Position numbers and translations under genes: made by a program
The notes under the pieces: model-generated
The model's input: the letters and a program-made list of their open reading frames with translations, nothing else
Told to the model about the DNA's origin: nothing
Database searches by the model: none
Source: Nitrosomonas sp.
GTDB taxonomy: Bacteria; Pseudomonadota; Gammaproteobacteria; Burkholderiales; Nitrosomonadaceae
Direction: 5' to 3'
Assembly: GCA_019635215.1 (NCBI GenBank)
Contig: JAHBZZ010000015.1
Location: 1-64,000 of the forward strand
DNA length: 64,000 nucleotides
Shown: positions 29,766 through 39,623 of the stretch, in pieces
Layout of the letters: every line of letters begins with the position of its first letter
How positions within the stretch are numbered: position 1 is the first letter of the stretch

Positions 29766-30800
29766 TCAGGTTTTGAGATAGGCTTGGCTTGCCCGCTGCA
29801 GGCGGTCTGCAACGGCCAGCCAGGCCGGTTTTTGTGGTGGCGATTCCATCAGAATAAAATCGAGTCCGATCCGGTCACACCGATGGAGCACCGCATAGAG
29901 CTGTTTGCCGTATTCGACCGGATCGGGCGGCATGGCAATATGCCGGATTTCTGGTGTACTGAATAAACGTGGGTCGATATCCGACCAGGTAATAACGGCA
30001 ATCTGGAAATGCTGTTCGGCAAGCTCGAGCGCCAGTTTGTATATTTCCGCTTGGGTATGCAGTCTGAGCGGCGTCGATGGCGCGTAATGCGCCGGCAGCG
30101 CACCGGAAACGCGAATTGTCTGCCGGGAGTTGTGGTGCGTAAGAATCACGGATTGATTCAGGGCCGATTCTATTGCGGATACGGCGATGCCGCCAGGCCG
30201 CAGGATCGAAACTGTTTGATGATCGACATGGACTATGGTGCTTTCCAGACCGATCGCGCAGGGGCCGCCGTCCAGAATCATATCCACTTTTCCAGCCAGT
30301 GTCGCTTGCACATGCGCCGATGTGGTCGGGCTGATCTTACCGTACAGATTTGCAGAGGGTGCAGCGATTGCTTTTTCCGGCCGAATCGCATTGAGTAACG
30401 CAAGCGCAATCGCATGTGCGGGCATTCGAATGCCTACGGTATCCTGTCCGCCTGTTACGCAGTCCGGAACATGCCGGCTTCTTTTCAGGATTAGCGTCAG
30501 AGGTCCGGGCCAGAAACGTTCGGCGAGCATCCAGGCTGATTCAGGAATGTCCTGTGACCAGTGTTCCATACGCGCAATGTCGCCAATATGCAGGATTAAC
30601 GGATGGTCGGCCGGGCGCTGCTTGATGTCGTAGATTTTCCGTACAGCTGCAGGATTGGTCGCATCTGCACCCAGGCCGTATACCGTTTCAGTAGGAAAGG
30701 CGACGATTCCGCCATTGTCCAGAATGGCCGCCGCCGTACTAATCTGGTTGCGTTGCTCCTGATCGAACTGAATCGTGTCTGAATTCGTTTTATAAGACAT
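29766..30800 (-). CDS. tsaC: Threonylcarbamoyl-AMP synthase (Sua5 long form)
   Basis: 344 residues from the ATG at 30800; an upstream in-frame start lies inside the preceding gene. N-terminal YrdC domain (GGIVAFPTETVYGLGADA, KQRPADHPLILH, APSANLYGKISPTTSAHV) plus a C-terminal Sua5 domain after SGALPAHYAPSTPL. Makes the L-threonylcarbamoyl-AMP used for t6A in ANN-decoding tRNAs. Overlaps the cardiolipin synthase gene by 11 bases. Confidence 0.93.
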   Translation of the reverse strand: MSYKTNSDTIQFDQEQRNQISTAAAILDNGGIVAFPTETVYGLGADATNPAAVRKIYDIKQRPADHPLILHIGDIARMEHWSQDIPESAWMLAERFWPGPLTLILKRSRHVPDCVTGGQDTVGIRMPAHAIALALLNAIRPEKAIAAPSANLYGKISPTTSAHVQATLAGKVDMILDGGPCAIGLESTIVHVDHQTVSILRPGGIAVSAIESALNQSVILTHHNSRQTIRVSGALPAHYAPSTPLRLHTQAEIYKLALELAEQHFQIAVITWSDIDPRLFSTPEIRHIAMPPDPVEYGKQLYAVLHRCDRIGLDFILMESPPQKPAWLAVADRLQRASQAYLKT

Positions 30801-31974
30801 TATGATGCTGCATTTCCTTGTAGCCGTAGCCCAGGATACTCTGTGCGTAGTAAATAACGAAATAGCAGAACCGGTACAGCGCATGATACCACCAGGACTG
30901 GGAGCGCCAGTGAAAGCGGATAACCGGTGTGGATTCTTGCGTTATTGCCTGCATCAGGTTCGTTCTCAGTTGATGTGCAAAGGCTTTGTCCATGATAACC
31001 AGATTGGCTTCGCGCGCCAGCATCAGGCTGAAAGGATCGATATTGGAAGAACCTACCGTTGACCAATAGCGGTCAATGACAGCAACCTTGGCGTGTAAGT
31101 AATTCCGGTTATATTCATAAATTTTGATACCCGCGTCCAACAGATTACCGTACAACGCATGTGTTGCGTAATGCTGCAAGCGGTATTCGATTTTTCCCTG
31201 TAACAGCAAAATAACATTGACGCCGCGTCGGGCTGCTTTGTTCAGGGCATTGCAGAAATGTCTGCCGGGCAGAAAATATGCATTGGCGATGATGATTTCA
31301 GTATTCGCCTGATTGATGGCGTCGAGATATGCGTGTTCAATATCATGGCGGTGTCGGAGGTTGTCGCGAATCAGGAAGCCGGCCGGTTGATTGCCCTTGG
31401 GTGTCAACGATATCGCCCATTTCTTTTTGTTGACCCAGCGTTTCCTGAAATGCGCCCACGCAACGATCATCCATAAATGCCGCGCTGCGTAATCTATTTT
31501 TTCCAGTACGGGACCTTCGATCAACACCGCGTAGTCAAGGCGCGGTATCCGTTCGTGTGGATGGTCGTAGTCGCTGACAATGTTAATTCCACCGACAAAG
31601 GCGACACGCGCATCAATGACGGCCAGTTTACGGTGCAGGCGGCGTAGGCGGTAGCGACGGAATCTGAAAAAGAAATCCTCGCGCCGGTAAATCAGCAGTT
31701 TTATATTGGCATTCAGCAGGTTCTGAATAAAAATCCCGGGTAAATGATAAGAACCGTATCCGTCGATGAGCAAATACACAGACACACCGCGCCGCGCCGC
31801 GCGTATCAGGGCCGCTGCAATCCTATGGCCGATAAGATCATCTTTGAAAATATAGGTCTCCAGATGGATTTCCGATGTTGCTGCATCAATGGCGCGTTCC
31901 AGTGCCGGGAAAAACGCACTGCCGCTGCATAAGAGCCTGAGTTTGTTACCCTCGGTGAATCCGGTTTGATTCAT
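30790..31974 (-). CDS. clsB: Cardiolipin synthase-like phospholipase D protein (ClsB type)
   Basis: 394 residues. Two HKD motifs: HRKLAVID and HAKVAVID, each followed by the expected Gly/Ser/Asn block (FVGGINI and VGSSNIDPFS). It lacks the N-terminal membrane hairpin of ClsA, which places it in the ClsB group that makes cardiolipin from phosphatidylglycerol or phosphatidylethanolamine. Its start overlaps the end of the upstream gene by ATGA. Confidence 0.9.
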   Translation of the reverse strand: MNQTGFTEGNKLRLLCSGSAFFPALERAIDAATSEIHLETYIFKDDLIGHRIAAALIRAARRGVSVYLLIDGYGSYHLPGIFIQNLLNANIKLLIYRREDFFFRFRRYRLRRLHRKLAVIDARVAFVGGINIVSDYDHPHERIPRLDYAVLIEGPVLEKIDYAARHLWMIVAWAHFRKRWVNKKKWAISLTPKGNQPAGFLIRDNLRHRHDIEHAYLDAINQANTEIIIANAYFLPGRHFCNALNKAARRGVNVILLLQGKIEYRLQHYATHALYGNLLDAGIKIYEYNRNYLHAKVAVIDRYWSTVGSSNIDPFSLMLAREANLVIMDKAFAHQLRTNLMQAITQESTPVIRFHWRSQSWWYHALYRFCYFVIYYAQSILGYGYKEMQHHNVL

Positions 31975-32723
31975 CGGCGCACGACATTGGTGGATAAAGC
32001 GGCGTGGTCGGATGTTTTTGACCAGGGGTAACCATGATGTACGTGAGTATTCTCGATATGAAATCCGCGCACGTAAATGCGGTCAAGCCGCAATATCGGC
32101 AATACCGCAGGAAAGCTGCGCGCGGCCCGGCCTGTGGTGAATTCAAAGACTTCCGTCAGACCCAGTGCGTCGGTGAGTATGGCACTGGTTTTTTCGTTCC
32201 AGTCGTTAAAATCACCGGCAATCACCAATGGCGCATGGTGCGGCACCATTTTCCGGATGCGATTGTTCAGCATCCTGAGCTGTGCATGCCTGCCGCGTTT
32301 GAACAATCCAAGGTGAACACAAATACAATGCAGGTTATTTTCCCATTGCGGAATGCTGATCTCACAATGCAGCAGGCCGCGGCTTTCGAAACGGTGCGCT
32401 GAAATATCCTCGTTCTCCCAGGAAACGATAGGGTAACGGCTTAAAATGGCGTTGCCATGATGTCCCGCGTCATAAACCGCATTTTTGCCATAAACGGACT
32501 CAGGCCATACGGAATCCGCCAGAAACTCGTGCTGGCCACTCTGGGGCCAGTCGTTAAAACGCTCGGCGTGTCTGGCATGGTGTCCAACCACTTCCTGCAG
32601 AAAGACGATGTCGGCATTCAGGTCGCGCAGATGATCGCGCTGTTCGTGCACGATCAGGCGCTGATTGAAACTGGAAAATCCTTTGTGAATATTGTAAGTG
32701 GCGATATGTAATTTTCTGAACAC
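31971..32723 (-). CDS. Endonuclease/exonuclease/phosphatase family protein
   Basis: About 250 residues from a GTG at 32723; homologous sequence begins at once with FRKLHIATYNIHKG. Longer readings up to 32849 pass through a dispersed repeat and are unlikely, but the exact start is unsure. Metal and catalytic motifs of the family are present: TYNIHKG, DIVFLQEV, GDFND(W) and SDHAALS. Usually next to clsB (YbhP/YbhO pair), and may act on lipid or nucleic acid phosphodiesters. Confidence 0.82.
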   Translation of the reverse strand: MFRKLHIATYNIHKGFSSFNQRLIVHEQRDHLRDLNADIVFLQEVVGHHARHAERFNDWPQSGQHEFLADSVWPESVYGKNAVYDAGHHGNAILSRYPIVSWENEDISAHRFESRGLLHCEISIPQWENNLHCICVHLGLFKRGRHAQLRMLNNRIRKMVPHHAPLVIAGDFNDWNEKTSAILTDALGLTEVFEFTTGRAARSFPAVLPILRLDRIYVRGFHIENTHVHHGYPWSKTSDHAALSTNVVRR

Positions 32724-32831
32724 GGCAATAGGCAATATCGAATTAAAAGTGATCAATCGGTTTCTGAACGTTTCTGAATAGACCGTCATTAAAACCAGAA
32801 AATCCATTTGCTCTGTAAATAAACATTCAAT

Positions 32832-32843
32832 CAACAGCCTGTC
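32832..32843. repeat. Dispersed AACAGGCTGT repeat, copy 3, inverse orientation
   Basis: CAACAGCCTGTC, i.e. ACAGGCTGTTG on the minus strand, in the gap upstream of the endonuclease/phosphatase gene. Confidence 0.6.
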
Positions 32844-32937
32844 AAACAAACATGCTGAACGCTGGAAATGGAATATGGCCTGTTACAGTGGATTCGGCTC
32901 ATAGAATGAATACGGGTTCAGTGATTTTTTCAGCCGG

Positions 32938-33672
32938 CTATCTGATGGCATAGGTATTCAGTTCCTGACGCGCCTGCCGGTAATCCGGAAAAATGCCGGC
33001 GACCAGCCGCCAGAATGCAGGCGAGTGATTCATTTCGATCAGATGACAGAGTTCATGGGCGATGACGTAGTCGATCAGATGCAGCGGCAACTGAATCAGG
33101 CGCCAATTCAGTCGTACGACACCGCGGCTGTTGCAGCTGCCCCAGCGCGTTTTTGCATGCGACAGCCTGAAGTGTGGTTTCGTGACGTTTAACCTGCCGG
33201 CATAGTGCGTCAGGCGTTCGCTGAAGCAGGCGACCGCATGCTGCTGATACCAGTCGGCGATCCATTTTTGCACAAACTCCGGTTTCAAGGCGTCATCCGC
33301 TGCGGATGAATGGAGTGCTGCAATGCGGGCTGCGGGTACCATGTGCACTTGCCCATGGGCACTGATTCCGGGTTTCCAGAGATCTCCCAGCATCGGGTAC
33401 AGTGTGCGATCGTCGTTTACAATAGCTTGCAATGGTTTTCTGTCGTTCCATTCAGTCAGTTTTTGCTGTATCCAGCGGGCTTTGATCTTCACCAGTTGAT
33501 CAATCTCGGACAGGGATAAGCCCATTGGCGCGTAAACCTGCACACCGTGATGATTGATCCTGATGCCAATGGTTTTGCGGCTGCTGCGCTTGAGCTGATA
33601 CGCAATTTCTTTGTCCGCCAATTGAATATGCTGCATATGCTGCATATGCTGCGCTATCGTTGATTTATCCAA
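32938..33672 (-). CDS. YgjP/WLM-type metallopeptidase (M48/SprT-like, DUF45)
   Basis: Up to 244 residues. HELCHLIEMNH gives the HExxH zinc site, with a downstream FWRLVAGIFPDYRQ as expected for the DUF45/YgjP family. The start is uncertain: TTG at 33672, 2 bases after plsC, or one of the ATG codons at 33645/33636 within a 9-base triplicate repeat that encodes HMQ units. The gene closes the operon glyQ-glyS-gmhB-plsC. Confidence 0.85.
   Translation of the reverse strand: MDKSTIAQHMQHMQHIQLADKEIAYQLKRSSRKTIGIRINHHGVQVYAPMGLSLSEIDQLVKIKARWIQQKLTEWNDRKPLQAIVNDDRTLYPMLGDLWKPGISAHGQVHMVPAARIAALHSSAADDALKPEFVQKWIADWYQQHAVACFSERLTHYAGRLNVTKPHFRLSHAKTRWGSCNSRGVVRLNWRLIQLPLHLIDYVIAHELCHLIEMNHSPAFWRLVAGIFPDYRQARQELNTYAIR
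33626..33652. repeat. Three tandem copies of ATATGCTGC
   Basis: A perfect 9-base unit repeated three times inside the N-terminus of the YgjP-type gene, encoding repeated His-Met-Gln. Each unit carries an ATG on the minus strand, two of them near the likely start. Confidence 0.85.
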
Positions 33673-33674
33673 GG

Positions 33675-34403
33675 CTAATTTGCAGCCGGTTTGTTCTGGC
33701 TGATCCGCGTCATTTCACTTTCGATCCAGTTTTCCACCTGTGCGTTGAGTGCATTCGGCTCCATGCCGGCCGGATCAATCGGTTGACCGATACTGACGGT
33801 GATCATGCCGGGCTTTTTGATAAAGGCATTTCTGGCCCAGAATTCGCCAGCGTTATGCGCTACCGGTACAACAGGCACGTTGGTGTGTGTGGCAAGCCAG
33901 GCGCCACCGATGCGATATTTACCTTTCTGGCCGATGGGGATGCGCGTGCCTTCTGGAAAAATCACTACCCAGAAACCCTGTTCTAACCGGTCGCGGCCCT
34001 GTTCGACCACCTGATCCAGCGCGCTTCTTCCCGCGCTGCGGTCGATCGCGATAGGACTGGTCATGGCCAGTCCCCAGCCAAAAAAGGGAATGCGCAAAAG
34101 CTCTTTTTTCAATACCCAGACCTGCGGCGGAAAAATCTTTTGGAAGGCCAGCGTTTCCCACGCTGACTGGTGCTTGGATAATACGATGCTGGGTATAGCG
34201 GGAATATTTTCCGCGCCCAGAATACGGTAACGCAGACCGCAGACATGCTCCAGCAGAAACAAAATCATGCGTGTCCAAGCTGACGTGACACGGTAGCGGT
34301 GATGCGGCGAGAGCGGAAAGCACGCTAGCGTGAAAACCGCGTAAGGCGGTGTGATGATCACCAGCAGTAGCATATACAGCGTGGAACGTAAGAGTGCCTG
34401 CAT
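33675..34403 (-). CDS. plsC: 1-acyl-sn-glycerol-3-phosphate acyltransferase PlsC
   Basis: 242 residues from the ATG at 34403, which overlaps the gmhB stop codon by one base (TAATG). N-terminal membrane segment, then block I KHQSAWE (HX4E in place of the common HX4D, as in a known subgroup), block III FPEGTR and block IV VPVVPVAHN. Makes phosphatidic acid. Longer in-frame readings run back through gmhB and are rejected. Confidence 0.93.
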   Translation of the reverse strand: MQALLRSTLYMLLLVIITPPYAVFTLACFPLSPHHRYRVTSAWTRMILFLLEHVCGLRYRILGAENIPAIPSIVLSKHQSAWETLAFQKIFPPQVWVLKKELLRIPFFGWGLAMTSPIAIDRSAGRSALDQVVEQGRDRLEQGFWVVIFPEGTRIPIGQKGKYRIGGAWLATHTNVPVVPVAHNAGEFWARNAFIKKPGMITVSIGQPIDPAGMEPNALNAQVENWIESEMTRISQNKPAAN

Positions 34404-34942
34404 TATGCACGTCCTGCAATCGCGTCGACAGCAGCGGAGAGATCGTCGAAAACCAGCGTGCGCGGCGGCAATTCGTTTTCTTTCTGTGTCATTCCGCCTT
34501 TTCCGGTCAGCAACAGAATCGGCAAAGCACCAATGGCATCGGCCACCTGCAGATCGCGCAATGCATCGCCGATGATAGGCACATTTTTCAAATCCGTGCC
34601 ATACCGCTGCATGATTTCTTCGAACATGCCGGTTTTCGGCTTTCGGCAATTGCATTTATCGGTGCTGGTGTGCGGACAGAAAAAGATGGCATCAATACGT
34701 CCACCGGCCTGGGAAACTGCTTTGTACATTTTGTCGTTGATCGTGTTGAATGTCGCCATATCCAGCAGGCCGCGCCCGATGCCGGATTGGTTGGTGGCGG
34801 TGATGATACGATAACCGGCGTGCGTCAGGCGCGCGATGGCATCCAAGCTGCCCGGGATAGGCAGCCACTCATCGGGCGTTTTAATAAAGGTTTCGCTGCA
34901 CTGATTGATAACGCCGTTATGATCAAGAATCACCAGTTTCAT
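34403..34942 (-). CDS. gmhB: D-glycero-D-manno-heptose-1,7-bisphosphate 7-phosphatase GmhB, with a motif I change
   Basis: 179 residues. Overall full-length GmhB: TATNQSGIGRGL (motif II), the zinc loop CPHTSTDKCNC, RKPKTGMFEEI and GDALRDLQVA (motif IV). HAD motif I, normally DxDG, reads LDHNGVIN here: the nucleophile D7 is kept but the general acid/base position is N9 (codon AAC). This should strongly lower phosphatase activity unless the structure compensates. Place between glyS and plsC, 1 base after glyS, is the normal betaproteobacterial order. Confidence 0.9.
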   Translation of the reverse strand: MKLVILDHNGVINQCSETFIKTPDEWLPIPGSLDAIARLTHAGYRIITATNQSGIGRGLLDMATFNTINDKMYKAVSQAGGRIDAIFFCPHTSTDKCNCRKPKTGMFEEIMQRYGTDLKNVPIIGDALRDLQVADAIGALPILLLTGKGGMTQKENELPPRTLVFDDLSAAVDAIAGRA

Positions 34943-34943
34943 A

Positions 34944-37055
34944 TCAATTCGCCAGTCTGGAAAGGTCGGCCACGCGGTTCATCGATCGATGCATCATTTG
35001 GAGCAGGCACAGCCGGTTTGCACGCAAACCGGGATCGTCCGTATTGACCATGACATGATCAAAAAATGTATCGATCGGCACCTTGAGCGCGGCCAGTGTT
35101 TGCAACGAACGGGTATAACTACCGGATTCAAAAGCGCTGTCGGCAAGTGCTGTGGTGTTTTGCAACGCATCATGCAGCGCGGTTTCGGCGGGTTCTTTGA
35201 GCAGGCAGGCATCGATGGCGGCAGGAATCGGGACACCGTTTTTCGCATTTTTTTCCAGGATATTGTGTACGCGCTTATTGGCGGCTGCGAGGCTTTCCGC
35301 TTCAGGGAGTTGCTTGAATGCGCGCACAGCCTCGAGTCTTTTCTGGATATCCATGAGCACCTTCGGCGATTGACTCAGCACCGCATCAATTTCCTGAGGC
35401 AGATAACCCTGTTCACGAAGGCTTCCGGCCAAACGGTCATAAATAAACTGCAATGGCGATTCGGCGGTTTCCGGATATTTGTCATCAAACGCGAGACGCG
35501 CCTCCTTGAGCAGAAAATCCAGCGACAGCGGCAGTTCTTTCTCGATCAGCATACGGATGATGCCCAGCGCATGGCGGCGCAGTGCGTAAGGATCTTTGTC
35601 GCCTGTCGGAATCTGGTTGATGCTGAACAATCCGCTCAGCGTTTCAAGCTTGTCAGCCAGTGCGACACATAGGCCAACCGTATTGCGCGGCAGGCTGTCA
35701 CCGGCAAAACGCGGTTTGTAATGATCCTCGATCGCCTGTGCGATCGTCTCGCCGTGACCGTCATTCAGTGCGTAGTAATGCCCCATGACACCCTGCAATT
35801 CAGGAAACTCGCCGACCATTTCCGTAAGCAGGTCAGTTTTCGACAGCAGTGCTGCCTGACCGGCTTGATCGGCAAGCGTTTCGCCACCGAGCAGCAATGC
35901 AATGGAACGGGCGATGACGCGGACACGCTGAATGCGTTCACCCTGTGTGCCGAGTTTGTTGTGATACACCACATGATTCAAGCCGGGGATGCGGGATTCC
36001 AATGTTTTTCTACGGTCCTGGTCATAGAAAAATTTTGCGTCGGCGAGGCGTGCACGCACCACGCGTTCGTTTCCGGAAATCACCAGACCGGGGTCTGATG
36101 GTCGGATATTGGCAACCAGCAGGAAACGGTCAGCGAGTTTTCCGTCAGCGTCCATCAACGGAAAATATTTCTGATTGGCTTTCATCGTCAGAATCAGACA
36201 TTCCTGCGGCACTTCCAGAAACTCGGTTTCAAACTGGCCGATCAGTACATTGGGCCATTCAACCAATGCAGTCACTTCATCCAGCAAAGCCTCGTCCTGA
36301 AGCAACACAAGATTTCCGTTTTCGGCGGCAGCGGTCAATTGCCGCAGAATTTCCATGCGGCGATCGTCAAAATGCGCGATAACCGCGCCTTCTTCCACCA
36401 GTTGTTGCGCGTAGCTGTCGGCGTCAGCGATCGGAATCACGGTGCTTTTTGCTTCAAAACGGTGTCCCCGGGTTTCACGGCCTGCGTCAAGACCCAGAAT
36501 ACGAACCGGCAGGATATCTGCGCCATGCAGCGCAATCAGGCTATGTGCGGGGCGTACGAAATGGACATTGCTCCAGCCGTCGGTCAATTGATAAGTCATG
36601 ACTTTGGGAATCGGCAGACGCTCGATAGCTTCGGTGATCGCAGTCTGCAGTCCTTCAGTCAGACAGACACCCGGCGCGATACTATCAAAATACAACACCT
36701 CCGTTTTGTCTTCCTGTACACGCTTCAGGTTGTGTATGGCGGAAACATCGGCACTGAGGCTGGCCAGTTTTTTTAATAATGGCGGTGTTGCTTGCCCGTT
36801 TGCGTCCAGCCCCACTTTTACCGGCATCAGTTTTTGCGAAACAGACTTATCCGCCGCTTGACCAGAAACACCGGCAATCCATACCGCCAAGCGTCTTGGC
36901 GAAGCAAAAACTTTCTTCGGCGTGTCAGATTGAATCAATCCCTGTGTCAGCAGGCTGGCCGCGATCAATTCGGCAAAACTGTCGCCGAGTTGTTTGAGCG
37001 ATTTGGGTGGGAGCTCTTCGACCAGTAATTCAACCAGTAAGTTTTTTGTAGTCAT
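34944..37055 (-). CDS. glyS: Glycyl-tRNA synthetase beta subunit
   Basis: 703 residues from the ATG at 37055, starting [18 protein letters not shown] as in the family. Beta subunit of the alpha2-beta2 bacterial enzyme, responsible for tRNA binding; contains an HD-like region and a C-terminal anticodon-binding (DALR-like) part ending LADLS. Overlaps glyQ by ATGA. Confidence 0.97.
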   Translation of the reverse strand: MTTKNLLVELLVEELPPKSLKQLGDSFAELIAASLLTQGLIQSDTPKKVFASPRRLAVWIAGVSGQAADKSVSQKLMPVKVGLDANGQATPPLLKKLASLSADVSAIHNLKRVQEDKTEVLYFDSIAPGVCLTEGLQTAITEAIERLPIPKVMTYQLTDGWSNVHFVRPAHSLIALHGADILPVRILGLDAGRETRGHRFEAKSTVIPIADADSYAQQLVEEGAVIAHFDDRRMEILRQLTAAAENGNLVLLQDEALLDEVTALVEWPNVLIGQFETEFLEVPQECLILTMKANQKYFPLMDADGKLADRFLLVANIRPSDPGLVISGNERVVRARLADAKFFYDQDRRKTLESRIPGLNHVVYHNKLGTQGERIQRVRVIARSIALLLGGETLADQAGQAALLSKTDLLTEMVGEFPELQGVMGHYYALNDGHGETIAQAIEDHYKPRFAGDSLPRNTVGLCVALADKLETLSGLFSINQIPTGDKDPYALRRHALGIIRMLIEKELPLSLDFLLKEARLAFDDKYPETAESPLQFIYDRLAGSLREQGYLPQEIDAVLSQSPKVLMDIQKRLEAVRAFKQLPEAESLAAANKRVHNILEKNAKNGVPIPAAIDACLLKEPAETALHDALQNTTALADSAFESGSYTRSLQTLAALKVPIDTFFDHVMVNTDDPGLRANRLCLLQMMHRSMNRVADLSRLAN

Positions 37056-37990
37056 GCTGATGCTGCAGTCGATGAAGGTTGGGATTGCGAAATCTGTGCC
37101 ACCCATTCGCGCGGCGCCAGGGGAAATGGCGGATCGAGGCGCTCGCGGCTTGCGTAATAGGCCTGCGCGACACTGCGTGACAGATTGCGGATACGGCCGA
37201 TATAGGCGGCGCGTTCGGTAATTGAAATTGCACCGCGTGCATCGAGCAGATTGAAGGTATGCGCAGCTTTTAATATTTGTTCGTAAGCCGGCAGCGCAAG
37301 TTGCTGCGTAATGAGATGCTGCGCCTGTTTTTCATGGCTGGCAAATGCATGGAACAGATAATCGGGATCGCTCTGTTCAAAGTTATATTGCGACTGTTCC
37401 ACTTCATTCTGATGATAAACATCGTGGTATGTCAACCCGTCGGTCCAGATCAGATTGTAAACATTCTCGACACCTTGCAGATACATGGCAAGCCGTTCCA
37501 GGCCGTAAGTGATTTCACCGGTAATCGGTCTGCAATGGATACCGCCGACTTGCTGAAAATATGTGAACTGCGTCACTTCCATGCCGTTCAGCCAAACTTC
37601 CCAGCCCAGTCCCCAAGCCCCCAGCGTCGGATTTTCCCAGTCATCTTCCACCAAGCGCGCATCATTTTGCCGCAGGTCAAGCCCCAGTTCGCGCAGGGAA
37701 TCGAAATACAAATCAAGGATATTTTTGGGTGCGGGCTTCAGTACCACCTGGAATTGGTAGTAATGCTGCAGGCGGTTCGGATTGTCGCCATAACGGCCGT
37801 CCTTCGGCCGCCGCGACGGCTGTACGTAAGCCGCTTTCCACGGTTCGGGCCCCAATGCGCGCAGAAACGTCGCGGTATGGCTGGTGCCCGCGCCGACTTC
37901 CATGTCGTAAGGCTGCAAAATGGCGCAGCCTTGCCTGTCCCAGTAACGTTGCAGAGTGAAAATAATTTCCTGGAATGTGGGTGTATTCAT
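37052..37990 (-). CDS. glyQ: Glycyl-tRNA synthetase alpha subunit
   Basis: 312 residues from the ATG at 37990 (an ATG six codons upstream is possible). Starts [16 protein letters not shown], with [29 protein letters not shown] as the class II motif region binding glycine and ATP. First gene of the operon glyQ-glyS-gmhB-plsC-ygjP. Confidence 0.97.
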   Translation of the reverse strand: MNTPTFQEIIFTLQRYWDRQGCAILQPYDMEVGAGTSHTATFLRALGPEPWKAAYVQPSRRPKDGRYGDNPNRLQHYYQFQVVLKPAPKNILDLYFDSLRELGLDLRQNDARLVEDDWENPTLGAWGLGWEVWLNGMEVTQFTYFQQVGGIHCRPITGEITYGLERLAMYLQGVENVYNLIWTDGLTYHDVYHQNEVEQSQYNFEQSDPDYLFHAFASHEKQAQHLITQQLALPAYEQILKAAHTFNLLDARGAISITERAAYIGRIRNLSRSVAQAYYASRERLDPPFPLAPREWVAQISQSQPSSTAASA

Positions 37991-38255
37991 GAAGAAAACC
38001 GCAGTCATACAGCATTAATGATCGAGCAACCGATTTTACAGGGTTTTCCTTGCGGCGTGTATCGGCTGTGCCGGCTTTTAAGCTGTCGGAAAGTTTTACA
38101 GTGCAATAATAAAACTGTATGCAAATACAATTCTTAATAAAATAAACAATTAATATTCAATATTCTATGGAAACTTATTGAGAATGGCACATTTATTGCT
38201 TCATATTGAAATACTGACATAAAATTCAAATGCAACTTTAGATGACGGGGATAAT

Positions 38256-39011
38256 ATGAAAAATAAACTGATAACTTCTACACTAGCGGGATCTGCACTA
38301 CTTCTGAGCTTGGCGTATGGTCATGCCAATGCATTTTTGATTAGCACAACCGGTGGTTCCGCGGGAAACCCCAGCGGCTCTTTGTATAAAGTGACGGTTT
38401 CGGCTGCTGATGTTGGCGATTCTTTCTCGGTGAATTGGCTTGTTCCGTCGGGAATAGGTGGATTACCGATAAATTTGGCCGCTTCCAGTATATGGACGAT
38501 TAATTCCTACACGGCAAATAGTATTCAAATCGGGATCTCCATCACCAATGATACTGACCTGAGTACGCAGCCTACAAGAAATGCTAATATTGTGTCATTC
38601 GGTTTTGGAACCGTTCCCAATTCGACGGCAAGCCTCGTTACGCCTGGGTCTGTATTTGACAATGTAGGAGCTGGCCAAGGTGCGCCGCAAAATTTCCCAG
38701 GTGGTTTCTCGGCAATTGACATCTGCCTTTGGCCAAATAATAATTGCTCGGGAGGGAATGTAAACCTTGGTCTTACACCAGGATCGACTGATTCAATAGT
38801 TCTGGCGGCAGCTCCCAGGAGCGGTGTTTATGGAGATTCCATTGACTTGCTGTTTTTTCCACTTAAGTTCCAAACGACATGGGGTTCTTTTGAACCGGCT
38901 GGTGTACCCACAAACGGTCCTTCTATTCAACAGATTCCAGAACCTGGAATTTTAACCCTTATCGGTATCGGGCTTTTTGGATTAGGTGTATTGCGCAGAC
39001 GCAGGATTTAA
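38256..39011 (+). CDS. PEP-CTERM sorting-domain protein
   Basis: 251 residues. Signal peptide ends near residue 26 (HANA). The C-terminus has IPEPG, a hydrophobic segment (ILTLIGIGLFGLGVL) and RRRR, the full PEP-CTERM sorting signal recognised by an exosortase (EpsH/XrtA type) in exopolysaccharide-producing bacteria. The central part is Ser/Thr/Asn/Gly-rich with one cysteine pair (CLWPNNNC). No exosortase gene is in this window. Likely a surface or matrix protein. Confidence 0.88.
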   Translation: MKNKLITSTLAGSALLLSLAYGHANAFLISTTGGSAGNPSGSLYKVTVSAADVGDSFSVNWLVPSGIGGLPINLAASSIWTINSYTANSIQIGISITNDTDLSTQPTRNANIVSFGFGTVPNSTASLVTPGSVFDNVGAGQGAPQNFPGGFSAIDICLWPNNNCSGGNVNLGLTPGSTDSIVLAAAPRSGVYGDSIDLLFFPLKFQTTWGSFEPAGVPTNGPSIQQIPEPGILTLIGIGLFGLGVLRRRRI

Positions 39012-39030
39012 CATTAGCCCGATTTCAATG

Positions 39031-39062
39031 AACAAACCCGCTCAGTCGGGTTTGTTATTTTA
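39031..39062 (+). terminator. Rho-independent terminator of the PEP-CTERM gene
   Basis: A perfect 10-base stem (AACAAACCCG with CGGGTTTGTT), 6-base loop, then TATTTTAT; 19 bases after the stop codon. Confidence 0.88.
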
Positions 39063-39282
39063 TAGTCCGCGCAGTCCCAATTAGCCTTGGTGTATATCGG
39101 GCGTTCATATTACACATCGAATGCTCACATTGTGTTAGATTGAATCATCGTGTGGTTTAAGCTTTTCTATAAAGTGATCGTCTCGCATGCCGTAATAATT
39201 CTCGAAATACCATGTGTATTTCTGATTAGTGGAAAACAGTAATTATCGGTTTCAATCATAATTATTCGAATACATTAATCGT

Positions 39283-39365
39283 TAAAAGGGCAAACCACGC
39301 GAAAGCGCGGGACGCAAAGTCATTGGTCTACAGGGTAAACGCCCCAGGATAGCAAGACTGCACAC
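39283..39365 (+). promoter_or_regulatory. Class I cyclic-di-GMP riboswitch (GEMM-I)
   Basis: The aptamer core is clear: GGGCAAACC, a P2 stem capped by a GAAA tetraloop (CGCGAAAGCG), then GGACGCAAAG, the conserved binding strand, a P3 stem with GGTCTACAGG...CCCCAGGATAGCAAGACTG as tetraloop receptor and closing strand. These match the GEMM-I consensus in order and spacing. It lies about 260 bases before the secreted protease gene, the only gene in the same transcript direction. Confidence 0.92.
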
Positions 39366-39623
39366 TGATGAAATTCATTCTGCTCTATTCATCGTACTTC
39401 AGAATCCGGCATCGATATGCTTTTACTCACTGAGAAAAGGTCAGATGAGAAATTATACAAACCGGATTTTAAAGTGCGATGCGTATTAGATGGAAATTGT
39501 GGGTGTTTTTTGAGGAAACTACCTGTCGCTAACGGGTTCTAGGTTTTATAAAAAAACTGAACTTCAGACAGGAATATTCAAGCAGTTTTTTCCGGGCTTC
39601 CCCTGAATTGAAAGGATAAATTC
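39366..39623 (+). other. Long leader between the riboswitch and the protease gene
   Basis: Non-coding, about 258 bases. AATCCGG (39403-39409) can pair with CCGGATT (39462-39468), which is followed by TT; a CTGA/TCAG hairpin lies in the loop. CCTGTC near 39531 can pair with GACAGG near 39567. One of these could be the expression platform of the riboswitch; the choice between termination and translation control is not visible by eye. The protease ribosome site is AAAGGA. Confidence 0.45.

Noticed and set aside
34404..34655. 84-codon N-terminal extension of PlsC
   Set aside because: It overlaps gmhB in another frame and is Arg/Cys-rich shadow sequence.
37277..38137. Long plus-strand open frame (286 codons) opposite glyQ
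   Set aside because: It mirrors glyQ, which is unmistakable in the other strand; the translation has no protein-like motif.
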